From Cerioporus squamosus (Eukaryota > Basidiomycota > Agaricomycetes > Polyporales > Polyporaceae), in NCBI GenBank assembly GCA_022592435.1, contig JABYQS010000001.1, forward strand, positions 124,001-188,000: 64,000 nucleotides of DNA, read 5' to 3'. The notes beneath the pieces were generated by a model, which saw nothing but the letters and a program-made list of their open reading frames with translations, searched no databases and had not been told where the DNA came from. This document shows positions 58,179 to 64,000 of the stretch, one piece after another. The position numbers and the translations under genes were made by a program. The stretch's first letter is position 1, and every line of letters begins with the position of its first letter.

Positions 58179-58544
58179 CTACCAACATGCTCTCGCCGGC
58201 TCGATGAGAAGTGGGAGAATGACGAGGCCGGGGGAGACAGTCCAGAAGATGGAGAAGAACTGGAGAATGGCGATGGCAAGGAAGACAATGTCGGCGGAAC
58301 TGCTCGTGGAGGTTGTGGGGAAGGTCTACGAGCAGTTAGGTCAGCTTGGAAGCAATGACGTCGTTGGAGCAGTAGACGTCCTGCTCGAGGATCCTGGGGG
58401 GCTTCTCGGGATCTTGGTAGTTGTCGGAGAGGGGCCGGTTGACGAAGACGGTGCGCGGGGACCCGTCTGCCTCCGCCTGGCGCAGAGCGACACGACATTG
58501 AACTCGGTGTACTTGGTGTACCACGCCGCGAACGTGGACGTCAT
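58179..58544 (-). pseudogene. N-terminal fragment of a P4-type ATPase (phospholipid flippase, DNF-like), decayed
   Basis: Only the first ~120 codons of a flippase gene are present. From the ATG at 58544 the frame reads MTSTFAAWYTKYTEFNVVSL; after a one-base shift near 58457-58460 the next frame gives the flippase start PRTVFVN, then NDVIASK where the family has V-I-T-S-K-Y-T. A TAA at 58336-58338 follows. Beyond it NLHEQFRR and, after another shift, FLAIAILQFF and TVSPGLVILPLLI match the first membrane helix of the family. Homology ends at about 58200 with no further exons on this strand. At least two frame shifts and one stop, plus loss of about 90% of the gene, make it a dead fragment. Intact flippases move aminophospholipids to the cytosolic leaflet. 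Confidence 0.72.
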
Positions 58545-59879
58545 GGTTGAAGACGACGAGATGGGCGGAAGAGTCAAGCTCGAGAGCGGGGGCGTCGTGT
58601 TCCAGGCGGGGAATGAGTGGAGACAGTGACAGCGCTGTCATCGTGGCTTTCCACGGCATAGGCGCTCTGATCGCGACCCGCTGCCATGCGTGGCACCTCT
58701 TTCTCTCTCCACCTGCGGGCCCTCGAGTCGCGGCTCTTGACTCGCTCTGCGCCGTAGCTGCCTTCGCTCTCCCTGCGCCCTTGGCTCGCTTTGGTCTCTA
58801 CGCACTCGCCTCGCAGCTCTGTCTCGCCTCTGTCGCCCAGGGCAAGACCGTCTTCTGCGTTGCGTTTTGGACACACCGTTGCGTCCGCCGAGTCCCCTTG
58901 CTTGTGAGTACACCGACAAACTGTGCATCCCCGTGCTCATCACGCTGTCTACAATCTCGCCTAGGCACAACCCCGGGGGACGTCGCTGCACAGTCTGGGA
59001 AGGTCCGGTGTGGCTATGGGTCGCTAGAGGGAATTGAACTGGCCCCGGTGAGTCCCTCCATAGATCGCGCATAGCACCTCACCCTGACCTCCTGTGTCTC
59101 TCCTGTGGCGCCCACCCGATAGCCAGCATGCTCATCCAACGGTCCCGCGTGTCTGTGCAAGCCACTATGTTGGGAGACATGGGTCGCAAAGTGGCCCTCA
59201 AGCTACCGGCCGTCCAAGCTGCCGTTCCGCATCGCACGTACGTTGCCGCGTGTGCATTTGGTGTCGTCTGTCTGTGTCTGACCTGCGATGACCACTTACA
59301 CCTTGTTACGCAACATAACGCCCGCCGTTCGACAGCGAGAGCCAATCCTCTGCCGTGACTGGGAGTAAATCCCGGATTCCTCTCCCGCCCCTCGTTGCAT
59401 CCGCATGCAAGGCGGCCCATTCGATGCGAGCAGTGCGTGCGACTCGGGGCACATGCGTTTCGCCCGACGGCGCAACGATGTCACGCCGTGGTCGCGCGAT
59501 TACTGTCACCGAGGTGCCTGATTGTGCCCTCGCCCTGGCCTTTGGCAGACGATCCTGACGCGGCCATCTCACACAGCTCCCATGAACCGCCTCACCCCCC
59601 GCAGTTCCGCCACGATCTGATGAGGTCGACTGTCGACACAAAAACGTCGATTGAATGCTGTCAGGGCGGGCCAACAACCAACCGGCACTCGCAGCGCTCT
59701 TCAGCGTCCGGCATCCCTCGCAGCCGCGTCACTCGACTAGGGCGGACGTCTGCAATCTCGCCTGAGAAGCCGGGCAGCCGTCGCAGACCGCACCCATCGT
59801 CTCGGCCGCCTGCCGCCATGCGACGACTTCAACCGCGCTACCCATGTATCAACGACCACACATGAGCTCTATCCTGCTG
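58545..59879. other. 1.3-kb region without recognisable genes
   Basis: Several long open frames exist on both strands (e.g. plus 58547-59074, 59395-59865; minus 58638-59072, 59306-59677), but all overlap, have low protein-like character and show no domain. It may hold further unrecognised gene fragments. Confidence 0.4.
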
Positions 59880-59974
59880 CGCCCCGTACGAATGTGAACC
59901 TCCAAGACCCGGACGTGCGAAGCCCGCAACTCGTCGTCGAGGCTGGCGACCGCTTCGGGGTCACTAGCACGTCC

Positions 59975-60605
59975 TCATTTTCGTCGGACTGGGACCCAGT
60001 CGGCATCATCGAGCTCCTCGTCCGCATCAACCACGCCCTCGGTCTCTGCATCGACGACCGACTCCACATCAGCGTCGACGACAGGCTCGGTATCGGCATC
60101 GAGAACGGATTCGACGTCGGCAAGCGTCACCGATACCCCCACATCGGTCTCCTCCACCGACTCGGTATCCTCGACGAGCTCCTCGAGTGTAGACCCCATC
60201 TCCTCGTGGCTATCATCGATCTTCGACCCCCTGCCGACGACCTCGAGCGCATTGACTACTGATGTTTCATCGCCCACCGCGTCCCCCACTGATCCGTCGG
60301 CCTCGACGACTGACCCACCTTCAACTACCGACGGAGGATCGAGCACTGCGGCTCCCAACCCTGCGTCGTCCTCCAGCTTGTCGGTAGACCCTCTCTCATC
60401 TCTCTTCTCCTCCGTCTTCGACCCACAGCCTCAGGCCTACGTCGAGCACGGCCTCGGCCTCCGCGTCCATCATGTCGGGCCCTAGCGGCATGCACTCGGC
60501 TTCCGCGTTGGTCACCGGTGCTCTGTCTGACTCGGCGTCGTCGTCGAGCACGAGTGTGGATCTCATCTCGTCGTGGTTCTCCTCGGTCTTCAATGCACCA
60601 CAGGT
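59975..60605 (+). pseudogene. Ser/Thr-rich repeat exon(s), joined by a spliceable intron to the uricase fragment
   Basis: From about 59975 a Ser/Thr-rich frame runs with a three-times repeated module: SSVDPISSWLSSIFDPLP (about 60187-60240), SLSVDPLSSLFSSVFDPQP (about 60378-60435) and STSVDLISSWFSSVFNAPQ (about 60549-60605). Between the second and third repeats the frame shifts by one base (about 60430). The third ends at 60602-60603 with a splice donor gtaaac. The protein type is unknown; it resembles low-complexity surface or secreted proteins of fungi. No start codon with a signal peptide was found upstream. Confidence 0.5.
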
Positions 60606-60666
60606 AAACCCTGTCCATCCCTCGCCTCATCACTCGACTGACCGATCGCTAGTGCCTTCCTCCTAG

Positions 60667-61428
60667 ATCGACGCCACGGCTGGCAAGGACAAGATCATCG
60701 CTCGTGTGACCTCCGGTCTGAAGGATCTTCTCGTGCTCAAGTCGACCGGCTCAGCGTTCGAGAACTTTGTCCGCGACGAGTATACCACGCTCGTCGAGGT
60801 CAACGATCGCATCTTCTCGACATCGGTGGACCTCACCTACACCTTCAAGCCGATCAGCATCCCCAAGCCTGCGGACGGGGAGGGCAAAGTGTTCGACACT
60901 CCACTTACCGGGGACGCAGCCAAGGGGACCCCCTGGGACGGCGATGCGCTCGCTGCGGCCACCCGCGAGGTCACCCTGGAGGTGTTCGCGCTGGATGAGA
61001 GCGCAAGCGTGCAGGTCTGTCTCCGACGTCCGTAAGATGGCGTTCGAGGGAGTTACTGACGATGTTGCACCCAGGCCACGCTGTACAAGATGGGTCAGCG
61101 CATCATTGCAGAGAATGCGCAGATCACCGACGTCACGTACAAGCTGCCGAACAAGCACTACGTCCCAGTCGACATGAAGTTCATCGGCGTCGACAACCTG
61201 TCTCCGTACGTCGTGACCTCGCTATGTCATCCCGTGTCCGAGCTGACAACAGCGCGGTCAGGCCGAAGGCAGAGGTATTCGTGCCCCTTGCGGCGCCCAG
61301 GTGTGTGTCGGAAGTTATGGAGGTTCCTCCTGCTCTACTGCTGACCGACCTCGTACAGTGGGCTCATCACCGCTGAACACTCGCTTGTAGTGGGGTGGTG
61401 GCGGTGTCTGCGAAGCGGCGGGAGATAA
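60667..61428 (+). pseudogene. Urate oxidase (uricase) C-terminal half, N-terminal half missing
   Basis: Four exons (60667-61014, 61075-61205, 61262-61300, 61359-61428) read in frame as a uricase from residue ~130 onward. Marks: IDATAGKDKI, VTSGLKDLLVLKSTGSAFENF, RDEYTTL, DRIFSTSVD (substrate-binding Arg), DESASVQ|ATLYKMGQ (binding Gln), LPNKHY (binding Asn and His) and SGLITA near the end. The amino-terminal half with the catalytic Lys/Thr pair is absent, and the last exon reads past the usual end into WWRCLRSGGR before a stop at 61426-61428. The first exon begins at what is evidently a natural intron acceptor, and upstream sequence is the unrelated Ser/Thr-rich repeat. Within the part present no stop or frame shift occurs. 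An intact enzyme oxidises urate in peroxisomes; this copy should be inactive. Confidence 0.82.
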
Positions 61429-61760
61429 CCACGGCATCTACGCGGTCGCGGAGCCTCGCCGCAGCGAGATTGCTTTTCTTACGGCGAGCTACACTCAGCA
61501 TAACTGTCGAGGGACTGCGGGCTCGAGTGTCACCCACTCGCTGTGCATTCGTGCGCTTGCCGGGCTCGTTCTGGCATGCGCTCGCGCTGGAGGGTTTGAA
61601 GAGAATGTATTGTGTGCAGTGTACATGTAAGTCTACGCTCTACCGTCTCGGAGTATTGCTGACCTGCTGACCTCTCCTTGCAGGTCGTGTGGACGTCTCC
61701 GCGCTCTCGAGTCCGCTGCCAGTCAGCATGTTCAGAAGCTCGGGTTGCAGTTCTAAGTAA
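61391..61760 (+). pseudogene. Orphan 3' exon pair of an unidentified gene
   Basis: Overlapping the end of the uricase fragment in another frame, an exon after an acceptor (cttgtag, 61384-61390) reads GGGGVCEAAGDNHGIYAVAE, RSEIAFLTASYTQHNCRGTA, SLCIRALAGLVLACARAGGF and EENVLCAVY, ends at a donor gtaagt, and joins after a 57-base intron to SCGRLRALESAASQHVQKLG LQF and a stop near 61758-61760. The composition, the clean intron and a natural-looking C-terminus make it protein-like, but I cannot name the family. No upstream exons are apparent, so it is probably another captured or truncated fragment. Confidence 0.4.
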
Positions 61761-62121
61761 GCAGGCCCGAAAGGACGGTGGGAGACGATACTCACACGCC
61801 GTCTCAAGCAGCGTCGGCGTGTCAGCCCAGTCCAGATACGGAGCCGGCGACATCCGGGGACATACCGGCTTCATTGCTACAGTGTAGCGTCCCGGGAGCA
61901 ATGCTCGGCGGGTCGCGGCCGGGGATGGAGCTGACGTGCGTGTGCAAGCTCAGTACCCGCCGTGCACAAGAACGCCAACTCACCGTGGAGATTGCGAGCT
62001 TGTGGGAACCATCGGGTGCCCGTGCGGAATTCGCGAAATCCGCAGCTTATCTATGGGGTTCTGGATAACACAAAAGAGTCCAGTTGTTGCAGTGGGCTCA
62101 CTTCCTTTGTCTCCGCCCCGA
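61761..62121. other. Region upstream of the HxD dioxygenase gene
   Basis: About 360 bases. On the minus strand a short frame (61901-61790; PYLDWADTPTLLETA) looks weakly protein-like and may be another fragment, but nothing supports a gene. It should include the promoter of the gene at 62122. Confidence 0.35.
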
Positions 62122-64000
62122 TGAGCACTGGTAACATGCAAGGTGAGTACAACAGTTGCGCCTGCAGTTGTACTTCGTACTGATAAATGGATATGGCAGT
62201 TGGAAGCTCAGCACAGGCTGGTGTTGCAGTGCAACACAGGGCAAAGGCCAGCCGTGCTCTCCTGGAAGAGCTGTGAGTGGTGTACATGAATCATTGCGCA
62301 CCGGTATGCTGACATCACCACCAGGTTACCTTCAGTTGGGCCACCCTTTCTGGCACCAGGCGACCCCGGAGGAGTGTTCAGTATGCTGGAGGATATGGTG
62401 CTAGGTGATGAGGAGATGCAGGAGCCGTTGATCAGGTACGCCGACAAGGTTGTCACAGACGACATGATGTACGAGCTCCGGAAGCGGGTGAGTCGACCGT
62501 TGGATAGTATCCAAGCATGTATTCAAGCTGCTGCAGCCTGCAAACGTGGTAGTCGAGCCACGAGGTCAACAGTTGAATTATGATGACGCGGAGGTGAGGT
62601 CCACATCTGGCATCTGGGAGGGGACCCGTTGGATTAGCCCTGCTGAGCACGATGTCAGGCGCGCAAAGAGAAAGTGCGCCAGCACAACCATGACCGGAAG
62701 GTGAGGCAAGTCTTGGCAGGGAAGAAGCACGTCCCGGAGGTGGTGAGGACCAGGTGTAGTTTGGGGTCCCTGCCATTCACAACGACTGGATGGTCGGGCA
62801 AAGACTATCACAGACGTGATGACGTGCAGTGGTTGGAGGGTGCATGGACGCGTCGGGAGATAACCGGCTACATGTTGGAGCATGGGTTCACGAAGGTGCC
62901 TTACAAAGGGTGAGGTCGCAGTGAATGCTTCTTGTCATCACCATGCTGAGTCCTCACAGAAAGGGTGTCTTCTTCGTCGATGAGCATGGGAAGGGATATG
63001 CCTATCGGTCAGACGAGGCGCAGTTCTTGTGGATGAAGCAGAACTTCGCAGGTTACCCTGGCATGACATTCAGAGAGGCTCTTGCCAAGGACTGTTCCGT
63101 CTACATCGTGTGGTGCGGTGAGCGAGAGGTCGGCGCAATCGCAGTCAACAACCGAGGGGACCATTGGTACATGGTCATTGGTGTCGATCGGCAGAACGCT
63201 AAGGTAAAGTCGTGATAGACCCATGTGCTGAGTAACCAATCTGACCACGTCGCAGGTTCCGAAGGTCACCAAGTTCGAGGAGGACCACAAGGAACAGACA
63301 GAATGGCTCCTCCGTCCGACGGGTCCAATTCAGGCACTTATGTATGTGTTTCATACCTCCAGCTTGAGTGATTCAGCGTGCTGACTGTCTGACAGCAAAG
63401 CAGCAAAGTTTGTCTTCGAGTCGAGGTTCCCGTCTCTTGTCCAGAGAGTCCGCAACTGTGTTGCGAGCTTGAAGGCCCAGGGGTACCCCAACGAGATCGC
63501 AGAGCCCCGCTTTGGCTATTGGTATAACTTCTGTATCAATGGTCCTAACAAGAACAAGGGTGTCCGCGGCGTGATGACAAAGCCCCATGTCGATGGCAAG
63601 AATCTAGCTTTGATGATGTGCGTTGTCTTCGTATGGGGTGAGTGTGTTACTTAAAACTGTACAACTGCATGGAGTCTGACGATACTGACAGGGACGTTCA
63701 ACCACAAAGAGAAGGTGTGGCTCGTGTTGTGGGAGGCCAAGGTCATCATCGAGATTCCGCCAGGTATCTTCTTGTTCTACCCGTCGGCGGTGTTCACACA
63801 TTTCAATTGTGACATCTCGGGTAGGTCCAAGCTCAGTCGCTGTCCGCATGCACTGACTTTGCGCGCACAGATGCAGTCTTCGTAACCACAGCAGATGGCT
63901 CTGTGCCCACCCCAGAGACATCAAGTCCTCTGCATGGCGTGGAGGGCAGGGGCTCTATTGTGTTCTTCAACCAGGCAACAATGTTCCAGTTGGCTGAAGT
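62122..64000 (+). CDS. 2OG-Fe(II) dioxygenase-like protein (HxD type, expanded agaricomycete family), 3' end beyond window
   Basis: Starts at the ATG at 62122 (MSTGNMQ) and runs off the right edge. About ten exons join in frame. The N-terminal part (FSMLEDMVLGDEEMQ .. DKVVTDDMMYELRKR) is followed by a basic region, ARKEKVRQHNHDRKVRQVLA, then DDVQWLEGAWTRREITGYML. The dioxygenase core is at about 63440-63960: GYWYNFCINGPN, then KPHVDGKNLALMMCVVFVWG carrying the His-x-Asp metal pair, VWLVLWEAKVIIEIPPG, YPSAVFTHFNCDIS with the distal His, and EGRGSIVFFNQATMFQLAE, whose Arg would bind 2-oxoglutarate. Proteins with this layout are greatly expanded in agaricomycetes. Some fungal relatives have been described as TET/JBP-like and linked to KDZ transposons; I cannot confirm that placement. 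All expected metal and co-substrate residues are visible, so it may be active. Confidence 0.75.

Noticed and set aside
57754..58629. 291-codon plus-strand open frame
   Set aside because: Much of it is the complement of the P4-ATPase relic, and the rest is low-complexity with no domain.
45888..62121. Helitron ends (TC start, CTRR end with hairpin)
   Set aside because: GC-rich hairpins exist, but none could be placed before a CTRR end with a matching 5' end, and no Rep/helicase coding was seen.

Overview
The window looks like a gene-dense contig from an agaricomycete basidiomycete, possibly a polypore (an inference from gene content and style, not from a marker). Most genes carry many short GT..AG introns of about 45-80 nt, the base composition is GC-rich, and recognisable proteins are fungal (SSK2-type MAPKKK, ATG26, GAS/GH72, SUR7/PalI, UPS1/UPS2). 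Gene models were built by hand by joining exons at GT/AG sites that restore a conserved reading frame. Exact ends of small exons are less certain than gene identity.

Positions 1-45,900 are a compact conserved block. In order: the 3' end of a SnoaL/NTF2-like gene; a peroxisomal ABC half-transporter (PXA/ABCD); a UPS2/PRELI-like lipid-transfer protein; the largest TFIIIC subunit (TFC3/GTF3C1); a multi-pass membrane protein with a Ser-rich and acidic loop; an SSK2/SSK22-like MAPKKK (minus) head-to-head with the GTPase gene DRG1/RBG1; a metallo-beta-lactamase-fold hydrolase; a UPS1/PRELI-like gene; RIC1; a 2OG-Fe(II) oxygenase; ATG26 sterol glucosyltransferase (minus) head-to-head with a SUR7/PalI gene; and a GPI-type GAS1/GH72 glucanosyltransferase. 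Recurrent themes are lipid handling (PXA, UPS1, UPS2, ATG26) and wall, plasma-membrane and stress biology (SSK2, SUR7, GAS), but there is no sign of an operon-like cluster.

Positions 45,900-64,000 change character. Here lie long gene-poor stretches with a dispersed GC-rich motif, lineage-specific proteins (a Cys-rich/Ala-Pro-rich protein, an F-box protein with a possible nucleotidyltransferase-like region, an Ala-Pro-rich protein with an acidic tail), a decayed hAT transposase next to a 19-bp minisatellite, a P4-ATPase N-terminal pseudogene, a uricase missing its N-terminal half and joined to Ser/Thr-rich repeats by a spliceable-looking intron, another orphan C-terminal exon pair, and the start of an HxD dioxygenase of an expanded agaricomycete type that runs off the window.

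Two conserved genes (TFC3 and SSK2) are each interrupted by an apparent one-base deficit next to a short G/C run, which may be assembly error or real lesions. The best leads are the B-box-like site in intron 1 of the TFIIIC gene, the truncated-gene mosaic at 58-62 kb, and the dioxygenase at the right edge.
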